From positions 1 to 25,762 of IMG/VR virus record IMGVR_UViG_3300034691_000038: a stretch of 25,762 nucleotides of DNA; one strand, 5' to 3'. This document shows, one piece after another, positions 13,307-19,253 of this stretch (its first letter is position 1; every line of letters starts with the position of its first letter). A program made the translations under genes and the position numbers. Source of the stretch: a virus. Under the pieces are notes generated by a model that did no database searches, was not told where the DNA came from, and worked only from the letters and a program-made list of their open reading frames with translations.

Positions 13307-13794
13307 AAAGCCCATTTTCCCTACCTGTTCAAATCCCGTGCGGCGACCACGCCGGTGCGTTCGGCGCCGTGCGCAAGCATGACATCCACACCGGTGTCGA
13401 CCTCTACGCGCCGCATGGCACGCCAGTCTTCGCGATGGAACCCGGCGTGGTCGTGGCGCTCATTTACGACTTCACCGGCGAGTGGGCCGGCAGCCCGTGG
13501 TGGAACTCCACCGGTGCCGTGATGGTCGAGGACGGCTCGGGTGTCTGGCTCTACGGTGAGATTCAGCCAAGTGAAGCGCTGAAGGTCGGCATGAAGGTCG
13601 ACTGCGCCGACACGCTGGGTTACGTTCAGACCGTGCTGAAGGTCGATAAGGGCGCGCCAATGAGCATGCTGCATGTCGAGCGCTACACGCGGGGCTCTAG
13701 CGCCCCTATCAACGTCTGGTCACTCGGCATGCTGAAGCCTGAAAAGCTGATTGACCCAACCGGCATGCTGGCCGGCATCGACTACGGGCTCTAA
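13303..13794 (+). CDS. M23-like (lysostaphin-fold) protein, possibly inactive
   Basis: This 163-residue protein (ATG 13303) has the first M23 zinc motif, HxxxD, in RKHDIHTGVDLYAPHGTPVFA, followed by the typical G-x-V-x-A strand (EPGVVVAL). The second motif, normally HxH, appears as SMLHVERY, so its first histidine is replaced by Met. That may leave a fold with reduced or no peptidase activity. M23 domains cut peptidoglycan cross-links, but there is no signal peptide and the gene sits among small cytosolic proteins, not lysis or tail genes. The family call is good; the activity is doubtful. Confidence 0.72.
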   Translation: MKSPFSLPVQIPCGDHAGAFGAVRKHDIHTGVDLYAPHGTPVFAMEPGVVVALIYDFTGEWAGSPWWNSTGAVMVEDGSGVWLYGEIQPSEALKVGMKVDCADTLGYVQTVLKVDKGAPMSMLHVERYTRGSSAPINVWSLGMLKPEKLIDPTGMLAGIDYGL

Positions 13795-13797
13795 ATC

Positions 13798-14163
13798 ATG
13801 GGCTTCAACCTGTCCAAAATCCCAGAGCGTCTGCGATCCGGTGCCGCTGGTTTGTATTACGCCGCGCACAAGTCACCAGCCGGCGAGTGGGTTGCCGTTT
13901 CTGACGACGATCCGAAGGACGACGTTCGCAACTGGTCAAACTTTGCGTCCGCGCTGAGTTCAGCTAAGACATGGTCGAAGTGGTGCCGGATTGACGCGAT
14001 CATTTTCGTTCATAGTGGCGGGCGGCAGTATTTGGACATGGATGGGACAGTGATGGAGCCATCGTCAACGCTTGAACCAGATGGCTGGACCGGCGAAGAC
14101 ATTCTTGTCTCGCCAGATGGCTTGCCGACCCCGCCACGCTATGCAGACTTTGGGAGCTGGTAA
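13798..14163 (+). CDS. DFGSW-tailed protein 5, 121 aa
   Basis: It starts three bases after the M23-like stop and ends RYADFGSW. Residues about 15-85 (GLYYAAHKSPAGEWVAVSDDD ... NWSNFASALSSAKTWSKWCRIDAIIFVHSGGRQYLDM) closely follow the first module of the 14555 protein. Both have an aromatic plus xxA start, GEWV, an Ala/Ser helix, then DAII-x-V and a Gly turn. The two are clearly paralogs. The tail codons contain GGGAG, which is the ribosome site for the overlapping next gene (TAATG). Function is unknown. Confidence 0.75.
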   Translation: MGFNLSKIPERLRSGAAGLYYAAHKSPAGEWVAVSDDDPKDDVRNWSNFASALSSAKTWSKWCRIDAIIFVHSGGRQYLDMDGTVMEPSSTLEPDGWTGEDILVSPDGLPTPPRYADFGSW

Positions 14164-14555
14164 TGGACGAGACAATGGAAAGGGCGATCAGAGAGCTTTG
14201 CGCGTTTCTGCCGCAGTGCAACGGGCGTGAGGTCTGGAGCGAGTTCAACGTGCGTGAATACCTGTCGGTGACATCGTGGCGGGTTGTCAGGTCAGAACAG
14301 GAAGCCGGCGACGGCTTCGCTGACTTCTGGATCGAAAGCACGCTTGGCAGCATGCCCGGGGAGTTCCAAGTGCGTATCGACCTGACAACCGGGCGGCGGC
14401 TGGGTGTTTACTGGTCTGCGCAGAGTTTGACAGACCCCGAACTGATCAAGACGGCCGCCACGCTGCTTGACCTGACATTCACGCCGTTCATGGTTGATCG
14501 GTTGAGAAAGCAACAGCAGAGCCATATCGACCATCCTGACGCGGGGAGCTGGTAA
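14163..14555 (+). CDS. DAGSW-tailed protein 6, 130 aa
   Basis: It begins on the last base of the previous stop (TAATG). The body starts with a helix (ETMERAIRELCAFLPQC), then strands (YLSVTSWRVVRSEQ, GDGFADFWIEST, GEFQVRIDLTTGRRLGVYW) and a final helix (TDPELIKTAATLLDLTFTPFMVDRLRKQQQ). It ends HIDHPDAGSW, where Ala replaces the Phe of other tails. The helix-strand order resembles the 10634 and 10985 proteins. GGGAG in the tail codons serves the next gene, again joined by TAATG. Confidence 0.74.
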   Translation: MDETMERAIRELCAFLPQCNGREVWSEFNVREYLSVTSWRVVRSEQEAGDGFADFWIESTLGSMPGEFQVRIDLTTGRRLGVYWSAQSLTDPELIKTAATLLDLTFTPFMVDRLRKQQQSHIDHPDAGSW

Positions 14556-15079
14556 TGGGCCACAGATTTGTCAGCATTCCAAAGTCCTCTGAAAAGCCGC
14601 GCTTCTACCCGGCGCAGGAGGATGACGTTGGCGAGTGGGTTGGCGTCACGGGCATTAAAGACGTCGATTATCGCGACAACGTGAAGGCGGCCCGGGCCGC
14701 TGCCGCAGGGTTGAGTGACGCTGGCGCCCGGATTGACGCCATCATTATGGTTGACCGCACCGGTTCAGCGGCGCTGAAAGTGGAGGTCGACTCGGTGGAA
14801 ACGCACAAGACGTTTCTTATTCCAGACAAAATCTTCGAAAACGAAGCCCGGTTCTACATCGCCGCACCAAACGACAACTTTGACAGCGCATGGACCGGTG
14901 TCGGCAAAGCAGAGGGTTATTGGCGCAGTTTGATGGAAGCGAGGTCTCAGGCTGAGCGTTTTATCAGGGAAGGTGTAAATGCGAGCAGGGTCATCAAAGT
15001 GACGAAGTCCGGTCGGGAATACTTCAACGTCACCGAAACATCCATCAAAAACACACATCCAGACTTTGGGAGTTGGTAA
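14555..15079 (+). CDS. DFGSW-tailed protein 7 with a tandem internal duplication, 174 aa
   Basis: This protein contains the module twice. The first (about 16-86) runs RFYPAQEDDVGEWVGVTG, then an Ala-rich helix, then DAIIMVDRTGSAALKVEVDSVET. The second (about 97-165) runs RFYIAAPNDNFDSAWTGVG, then ARSQAERFIREG, then SRVIKVTKSGREYFNVTETS. Start (RFYxA), middle (W-x-GV) and end (IxxV...G...xVxxxxT) line up in both halves and with the 13798 protein. The tail is NTHPDFGSW; its GGGAG lies 9 nt before the next ATG. This is the strongest internal evidence that the tailed proteins arose by duplication. Confidence 0.77.
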   Translation: MGHRFVSIPKSSEKPRFYPAQEDDVGEWVGVTGIKDVDYRDNVKAARAAAAGLSDAGARIDAIIMVDRTGSAALKVEVDSVETHKTFLIPDKIFENEARFYIAAPNDNFDSAWTGVGKAEGYWRSLMEARSQAERFIREGVNASRVIKVTKSGREYFNVTETSIKNTHPDFGSW

Positions 15080-15081
15080 CC

Positions 15082-15366
15082 ATGATCACATCCGCAGCAG
15101 ACTTTGAATTTGCCTTTGTCAGAACAGGCGAGGGTGAAATTGTCATTGAAATGAGCCCGAAGCATTACCCGGAATACGATCAGCATATTGGCGAGTTCGT
15201 AGCGCCGTTCTGGCCGAAAGACATCGTGATGGATGAAGTGGCAGAGCTGTCGTTCGTCATCAGTGAAGAGCTGACCGAAGAGCAGGTCAAGGAAAAGCTG
15301 GTCGCTGCCGGCTTTGAATACTCGCAGGCATATCAAGACTTAGTCGACGAGCATATGGGGCTTTGA
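15082..15366 (+). CDS. Hypothetical acidic protein, 94 aa, without the tail
   Basis: The start is ATG 15082, nine bases after GGGAG in the previous gene's tail codons; an in-frame TTG at 15073 lies inside that gene. The protein is acidic, with a strand-rich first half (FEFAFVRTGEGEIVIEMS) and a helical end (LTEEQVKEKLVAAGFEYSQAYQDLVDEHMGL). It has no GSW tail, and no coupled gene follows directly. The family is not recognised. Confidence 0.68.
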   Translation: MITSAADFEFAFVRTGEGEIVIEMSPKHYPEYDQHIGEFVAPFWPKDIVMDEVAELSFVISEELTEEQVKEKLVAAGFEYSQAYQDLVDEHMGL

Positions 15367-15437
15367 ACATCCAGTGGCAGTCCAGCAACCCGGTGACCGG
15401 CGCGAGCTATCATCGGGTTTTCTGTTTGAGGTGCATC

Positions 15438-15959
15438 ATGAGCGAAGTATGGAAAGCGCTACCGGGTCACGTCGGTGTTTACGAAGTGTCAGACCTTGGG
15501 CGGGTGAAGCGCGTTGAGCGCATTCAGCCAGATGGTCGGAGAGTGTCCGAGAAAATTTTGCGCCAGACTCCGAACGGCGACGGGCATTTGCAAGTGAGCA
15601 TCTGCCAGAGGCTTCAGACGGTGCATTCGCTGGTGTTGCTGACCTTCGTCGGGCCACGGCCGTTTGACGGCGCTCACGGGCGGCACCTTGACGACGACCC
15701 GTCAAACAATGCACTGGGCAACCTTGCATGGGGCACGCCCGTCCAGAACGCTCAGGATCGTGATCGGCACGGCTATCGGGCCAAAGACCCTGCACGAGCG
15801 GCGAGGATCGCCGCGAAGTTGAGGGCTCTTCTGCTCCTTGGCAAAGTGACCTACAAGGACATGGCTCAGGTGGCTTCTGAGTTTGGCGTTTGTCCGAAAA
15901 CTGTCAGGCGGATAATGGTGAAATTGGGCGATTTTCCAATTGATAACTTGGACATGTAA
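15438..15959 (+). CDS. NUMOD4/HNH homing-type endonuclease
   Basis: From ATG 15438 (GAGG upstream) the 173-residue protein begins with a NUMOD4 segment (EVWKALPGHVGVYEVSDLGRVKR). It continues with the HNH core: VHSLVLLTFVGPRP (H63), GRHLDDDPSNNALGNLAWGT (H83, N90/N91, N95) and QNAQDRDRHG. The C-terminal part (YKDMAQVASEFGVCPKTVRRIM) is a helix-turn-helix. This is the standard make-up of free-standing phage homing endonucleases, which nick DNA and spread by copying themselves. It sits at the 3' end of the operon with its own ribosome site, as an inserted gene would. Confidence 0.9.
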   Translation: MSEVWKALPGHVGVYEVSDLGRVKRVERIQPDGRRVSEKILRQTPNGDGHLQVSICQRLQTVHSLVLLTFVGPRPFDGAHGRHLDDDPSNNALGNLAWGTPVQNAQDRDRHGYRAKDPARAARIAAKLRALLLLGKVTYKDMAQVASEFGVCPKTVRRIMVKLGDFPIDNLDM

Positions 15960-16113
15960 GGAGCCGGGTTGCTGAATTCCTATCTGGTATAAGGACGACG
16001 TTAAAACCTTGGCAGAAGAGGAAGGCAGGGCCTTGAGGGGTCGCTGGAATCTCTAGGAGGTGACCGTTTATTGACGACACACCGGGGCGCACCGTCAATC
16101 AACTGTCAGTGGT
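15960..16113. other. Gap between convergent operons, with a stem-loop
   Basis: No gene is evident. ATTGACG and CGTCAAT (about 16072-16096) form a seven-pair stem around a GC-rich loop, between the ends of the plus-strand HNH gene and the minus-strand 155-aa gene. It could serve as a weak two-way terminator. A strong AGGAGGTGACC at 16056-16066 has no convincing ORF behind it. Confidence 0.35.
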
Positions 16114-16581
16114 CTAGTCTAGTGAGACCGAACCACTGTTGTGATAGTAGCAACGTTGACCCGGTGTGATGGTAACACCTGCACCGATATCTAACTCTTC
16201 GAGGTCACTATAGAAGGTAGTTTGACCATAGGTCTCGCTGTTATCTAACAGAGTGCTACCCCCTTGCAGGTAGTCTCTGAGCGATGCAAGCCCTTCGCGC
16301 ACGGCATACGCTTGTGAGAAGTGCAGGTCTAGCGCTTGAACAACCAACGGGTTGACAGCGCTGTCATAGGTCGTCACAAGGGCGCCCGTGACAAGATCAA
16401 CAGATCGGGTAAAGAACGGCTTTTCAGCGATGTCACCCGCTACCAGTGAGACGTCACGCAAGTGAATAACAAAGGTGAATATCACACTGCTAGCAGACGC
16501 TTGCGCATAGTGGTATTGAAAGAAGTTCACAGTGCTGCAAGCTTCTGCAATATGATAGTTATTAACAGTTACTTTAGACAT
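16114..16581 (-). CDS. Hypothetical strand-rich protein, 155 aa
   Basis: The start is ATG 16581 with GAGG upstream. The protein is rich in beta-type, aromatic and Ser/Thr residues (VIFTFVIHLRDVSLVAGDIAEKPFFTRSVDLVTGALVTTYDS) and ends in a turn-rich segment (DIGAGVTITPGQRCYYHNSGSVS), like a small virion or secreted beta-sandwich. There is no signal peptide. It is the third gene of a three-gene unit after two small hydrophobic genes. Base composition is lower in GC than the operons to the left. Function is unknown. Confidence 0.68.
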   Translation of the reverse strand: MSKVTVNNYHIAEACSTVNFFQYHYAQASASSVIFTFVIHLRDVSLVAGDIAEKPFFTRSVDLVTGALVTTYDSAVNPLVVQALDLHFSQAYAVREGLASLRDYLQGGSTLLDNSETYGQTTFYSDLEELDIGAGVTITPGQRCYYHNSGSVSLD

Positions 16582-16585
16582 TTGA

Positions 16586-16825
16586 TTAAACCTCAAGATC
16601 AACAGGTGGGGAAACATACATAATATCGCGCTTTATATGCGCGTCTAATACCCAACCTACACTAACAGCAGAGAAACCAGCAAAGTGCGGGTTTAGTGCA
16701 ATAACTTCGTTTGCACTATCAATACCGCTATCACACTCTACCAATTGACCAGCGAAGATACCGCAACCAACTTTAACAGCAGCACCCGCTAACACTAGAA
16801 TGGGGTTGATTGAATTAACGCGCAT
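16586..16825 (-). CDS. Hypothetical small protein with hydrophobic N-terminus, 79 aa
   Basis: ATG 16825 has AAGGGG upstream and lies inside the end of the lipoprotein gene (11-nt overlap); a longer frame to 16957 lies within that gene and is not used. Residues about 7-30 (NPILVLAGAAVKVGCGIFAGQLV) are hydrophobic, maybe membrane-associated. The remainder is soluble and aromatic (PHFAGFSAVSVGWVLDAHIKRDIMYVSPPVD). The family is unknown. Confidence 0.63.
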   Translation of the reverse strand: MRVNSINPILVLAGAAVKVGCGIFAGQLVECDSGIDSANEVIALNPHFAGFSAVSVGWVLDAHIKRDIMYVSPPVDLEV

Positions 16826-17042
16826 CGCAATCAACCCCTTTATAGAACAGCACAACACCAGTTTGACCAGCCGCACACGCAGCTTGCAAGCGGGTATCAC
16901 GTTTAGCTTCTTGCTGCGCGTAGCGGTCTGCATTCGCAGTGACGCGCTGTTTTTCAAGCATCACACGAGCAACATCACAACCGACAACCACAAGAGCGAA
17001 CAAAGCGAGCATTGTGATAAGTGGGAAAGTTGAGCTTTTCAT
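16815..17042 (-). CDS. Small lipoprotein, 75 aa
   Basis: From ATG 17042 (AAGGGG upstream) the protein has a lysine, a hydrophobic stretch (TFPLITMLALFALVVVGC) and a lipobox-like VVGC with Cys22. This predicts lipidation and export. Asp follows the cysteine, which in enterics favours retention in the inner membrane. The mature part is a charged helix (MLEKQRVTANADRYAQQEAKRDTRLQAA) and ends with a second cysteine region. A spanin-like or superinfection role is possible but unproved. It is the first gene of its unit. Confidence 0.68.
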   Translation of the reverse strand: MKSSTFPLITMLALFALVVVGCDVARVMLEKQRVTANADRYAQQEAKRDTRLQAACAAGQTGVVLFYKGVDCDAR

Positions 17043-17063
17043 GTGAAACCCCTTGTAGGTAGT

Positions 17064-17079
17064 CGGGCAAGCTTGCCCG
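17064..17079. promoter_or_regulatory. 16-bp perfect palindrome in the leader of the lipoprotein gene
   Basis: CGGGCAAGCTTGCCCG lies between promoter P1 and the ATG at 17042. It could be an operator for a dimeric protein or a leader-RNA hairpin. Confidence 0.55.
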
Positions 17080-17089
17080 GTGAGTCTGC

Positions 17090-17142
17090 ATTCTACGGCT
17101 AAACCGCACGCGCAGACAAGCGCTTTTCGCATGCTTTTTTGC
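17090..17142 (-). promoter_or_regulatory. Promoter P1 for the 16.1-17.0 kb unit
   Basis: On the minus strand TTGTCT (17119-17114) and TAGAAT (17095-17090) are 18 bp apart, preceded by GCAAAAAAGCATGCGAAAA, an A-rich upstream element. The same upstream block is found before the 301-aa gene (P2). Confidence 0.6.
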
Positions 17143-17156
17143 TTGCTTGCGAAAGG

Positions 17157-17180
17157 GTAAAACAGGGGGCTTTCGCCCCC
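17157..17180 (-). terminator. Intrinsic terminator of the 301-aa gene
   Basis: GGGGGC, loop GAAA and GCCCCC form the stem on the minus strand, followed by TGTTTTA, about 12 nt after the stop of the 17193 gene. Confidence 0.9.
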
Positions 17181-17192
17181 GAAGGTTGGGTC

Positions 17193-18098
17193 TTACTTTT
17201 TAGCTGGTTTCTTCGCAGCGGGCTTTACAGTCTCTTTAGCGGGCTTTGCTGGTTTAGCCGCTACTGGTTTAGCCGCTTCTACCTTCTTTGCAGCAGCGGG
17301 CTTCACAGCCGCTTTCACGGGGGCTTTTGCAGCGACCTTTGCAGGTTCTTTCACAGCCGCTTTCGGGGCTTCTTTGATCGGGGCAACTTTTGCAGCCGCT
17401 TTACCAGTGGTCGGGGCTTTCGCTACCGGGGCAACTTTTGCAGCGGTGGTCGGGGCTTTCGCTTTTGCAGCGGTGGTCGGGGCTTTTTCAGCTTTCACTG
17501 GTTCGAGCGGGAGCGCTTTTGCTTTACCGTTGAACAGCTCGACCAACAACTGAGCGCGGGCGTTATCTTTCAGAGTCAGCGTATCACCGCGTTTGCTTTT
17601 CAACACTTCGCAAATGTCGAGACTACGCAACATCATACGGGTTGAACTTGCTTGTGTGCCCGCTGTGCCCGCGCTGCAATTATACTTGTTGGTCAGCTTT
17701 TGTTTTTGGTCATCGTCGGTGAAGACGATTGCGTTAGAGAGCGACACGAGCGCGCTTTTGTTAGTGACCGATTGAAGACGAATCAGGTTCTCAATGATGG
17801 TGCGGCTATACGGGTCAAGAAGGGATTTTTCACCTTTAGCGAGACCGTTTGCAGTGTTGATAATCTTGACCGCAACTTTCACCGCTACAAAGTCTTCACG
17901 GTTCTGTTTCGCGTCGGTAATGGTCAGCGAAGCGAGAAGCTTTTTAGCTACCGGGTTGAAAGCGACCGAGCCGAACAAAGCGTCAAGGGCCCGGGCGTGG
18001 GATTTTGCATTGTTGATCGAAGTTACCAGATCAGCAGACGGGGCAACTGCGTTGCGGTCGGTCAAGGTGGTGATCAGCGCTTGCGAGAAGTTTTTCAT
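17193..18098 (-). CDS. Protein with histone H1/AlgP-like Ala-Lys-Pro tail, 301 aa
   Basis: I prefer ATG 18098, with GGGT upstream, over the ATG at 18110. Residues about 1-195 are a helical globular domain with one DDDQKQK loop and cysteines at NKYNCS and DICEV. Residues about 196-301 are low complexity, made almost only of Ala, Lys, Pro, Val and Thr (KAPTTAAK repeated, then AKPAKPAKETVKPAAKKPAKK). Such tails occur in histone H1 and Pseudomonas AlgP and bind DNA without sequence preference. Its own promoter (P2) and terminator make it a single-gene unit. Host nucleoid remodelling or DNA protection is inferred; the globular part is unrecognised. Confidence 0.78.
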   Translation of the reverse strand: MKNFSQALITTLTDRNAVAPSADLVTSINNAKSHARALDALFGSVAFNPVAKKLLASLTITDAKQNREDFVAVKVAVKIINTANGLAKGEKSLLDPYSRTIIENLIRLQSVTNKSALVSLSNAIVFTDDDQKQKLTNKYNCSAGTAGTQASSTRMMLRSLDICEVLKSKRGDTLTLKDNARAQLLVELFNGKAKALPLEPVKAEKAPTTAAKAKAPTTAAKVAPVAKAPTTGKAAAKVAPIKEAPKAAVKEPAKVAAKAPVKAAVKPAAAKKVEAAKPVAAKPAKPAKETVKPAAKKPAKK

Positions 18099-18149
18099 TT
18101 TAAGACCCATTCAGTTAGTTGGTGAAGCAATCTGTGTTGCTTCTGGTGT

Positions 18150-18225
18150 CAATACTAGACCTTCTGTGTGCCATTACAAGCGGTTTTCGCATTCTTTTTT
18201 GCTTATCTTTTTCGCATGCTTTTCT
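18150..18225 (-). promoter_or_regulatory. Promoter P2 for the 301-aa gene, with duplicated A-rich upstream element
   Basis: On the minus strand TTGTAA (18179-18174) is followed at 16 bp by TAGTAT (18157-18152). Upstream stand two copies of AAAAxATGCGAAAA (around 18183-18225), one nearly identical to the P1 block. It is a candidate strong early promoter. The exact -10 is uncertain. Confidence 0.5.
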
Positions 18226-18271
18226 TGACAGGGTGACCGCGTTGGTCTACTCGCGTGCGCTCCCGGTTCAT

Positions 18272-18529
18272 CTAATTGTGCGGGCACTCGCTGGCACCAT
18301 GCATGCGATACGAGCGCATGTGATTCAATCGGGCTTGATTCCCTCGTATACGATCTAATCGGGCTTGACTCAATCGCACCTGATTCAATCGGGCTCGATC
18401 TGATCGCACTCGATTTTCTCGCACGCGCACATTTCCTAGGACGTGACCAAAACTGGAGCCGGGCTGGAAGTCCGCGGAGCCGACAACACACAAACAATTC
18501 TGTGAAAAACATACGTTTCCGAGGCTCAC
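18272..18529 (-). CDS. Pentapeptide-repeat-like protein, 85 aa (possibly a decaying gene)
   Basis: GTG 18529 has AGGAG eight bases upstream. Residues about 35-75 are a run of five-residue units: RVREN RVRSD RARLN QVRLS, then QARLD RIRGN QARLN HMRSY. In register this is A/V-R-L-N/S/D-Q/R, close to the A(D/N)LxX pattern of pentapeptide proteins that mimic DNA, but with Arg in place of Asp/Asn. The DNA repeats every 15 bp (consensus GCCCGATTGAATCAA). The N-terminus (SLGNVCFS) is shared with the 23367 ORF. It could be a real protein, a remnant, or noncoding iterons that happen to be open. Confidence 0.45.
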   Translation of the reverse strand: MSLGNVCFSQNCLCVVGSADFQPGSSFGHVLGNVRVRENRVRSDRARLNQVRLSQARLDRIRGNQARLNHMRSYRMHGASECPHN

Positions 18530-18565
18530 GTTTGGAACTCCTAGGCACAGTAGGCCCGAAGCCCG

Positions 18566-18751
18566 TTAGGCAAACGGGTAGGCTGGGGTTAAGCAAGGAT
18601 TCTTCTTGGTGATCGCGTTGCGTATCAGGCGGCGACCGTCTTCACACTGCACAGGGAGAACTTCAGGATATGGGAGCGGCTTAACCACACCGGGCGAACC
18701 ACACCCGGTGAGAGTCAGTGCAACCAACAACATAATGGTTGCGCGTTGCAT
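18566..18751 (-). CDS. Small lipoprotein, 61 aa
   Basis: The ATG overlaps the upstream stop (TAATG). The signal sequence MQRATIMLLVALTLTGCG has a consensus lipobox, LTGC, with Cys17 as the lipidated residue and Gly next, so outer-membrane sorting is expected. The short mature part (SPGVVKPLPYPEVLPVQCEDGRRLI) is proline-rich. Size, lipobox and prolines resemble the outer-membrane spanin subunit (Rz1-like), but no inner-membrane partner gene is evident, so I keep the call general. Confidence 0.72.
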   Translation of the reverse strand: MQRATIMLLVALTLTGCGSPGVVKPLPYPEVLPVQCEDGRRLIRNAITKKNPCLTPAYPFA

Positions 18752-18975
18752 TACAGACCGCCCAATGCTTCGAGGGCTTTGTTAACGGCTGGACCCTGCA
18801 AGCGGTCGGCTGCGACCACAGTAGCAGACCCATACACCGCGCCCGGGCAGGAAGCATCATAGACAACCCACTGTTCGCCCTGTTCGGTCGGCACCTTTTC
18901 AACGGTGTAGCCGGCCGCTTCCAATGCTTTCTTCTTGGCGAACCCGGATACCTGAACTACGTCGTTGTTGCTCAT
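18751..18975 (-). CDS. Hypothetical protein, 74 aa
   Basis: The start at 18975 has GAAGGAG at seven bases, one of the best ribosome sites in the region, and overlaps the previous gene's stop (ATGA). The protein reads helix, strand, helix: FAKKKALEAAGYTVEKVPTEQGEQWVVYDA, then VVAADRLQGPAVNKALEALGGL. This is a compact small alpha/beta domain with one cysteine. No family is recognised. It is followed by a lipoprotein gene in the same transcript. Confidence 0.68.
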   Translation of the reverse strand: MSNNDVVQVSGFAKKKALEAAGYTVEKVPTEQGEQWVVYDASCPGAVYGSATVVAADRLQGPAVNKALEALGGL

Positions 18976-19253
18976 TGTGTAACTCCTTCGAAGAAGCGCC
19001 CTGCGATAATGCGAGCGCGAAGTTTGTCAGTGCCAGACGCTTGGTTGTCAGGCTTGAATTCGTGTGCAACAGCTTCGGTTGGACTTGAGAACACGACCAC
19101 GTAAGGGTCACCGTTGATCGGCTCATACAGCGAAGCACCGGGCTTGTGAGTGACCGCGTAGCAATCGTTGAACGTTGCACCGCTCTTGTTCACGCCGTGC
19201 AGTAGTTGCGTGCGAATGGGTGTCACGACGTTGGTGTTGTGCTGAATGTTCAC
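18972..19253 (-). CDS. Hypothetical protein, 93 aa
   Basis: I prefer GTG 19253, which overlaps the upstream stop as GTGA, a pattern used several times in this window. The ATG at 19289 would overlap the previous gene by 40 bp. The protein is soluble, with a strand-rich middle (FNDCYAVTHKPGASLYEPINGDPYVVVFSSP) and a helical-basic end (TDKLRARIIAGRFFEGVTQ). The family is unknown. It is the third gene of the unit that starts at promoter element E (19923-19955). Confidence 0.62.
   Translation of the reverse strand: MNIQHNTNVVTPIRTQLLHGVNKSGATFNDCYAVTHKPGASLYEPINGDPYVVVFSSPTEAVAHEFKPDNQASGTDKLRARIIAGRFFEGVTQ

Noticed and set aside
17139-17645. 168-codon plus-strand ORF rich in Phe, Arg, Gly and Ser
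   Set aside because: It is the antisense shadow of the repetitive Ala/Lys/Pro tail of the minus-strand 301-aa gene.
18272-18430. CRISPR array
   Set aside because: The 15-bp units are contiguous and degenerate, without unique spacers of uniform length, and no cas gene is present.
18174-18596. 140-codon minus-strand ORF overlapping the 15-bp repeats
   Set aside because: It overlaps the lipoprotein gene and lacks a ribosome site. The frame of 18272-18529, with AGGAG and GTG, explains the repeats better.
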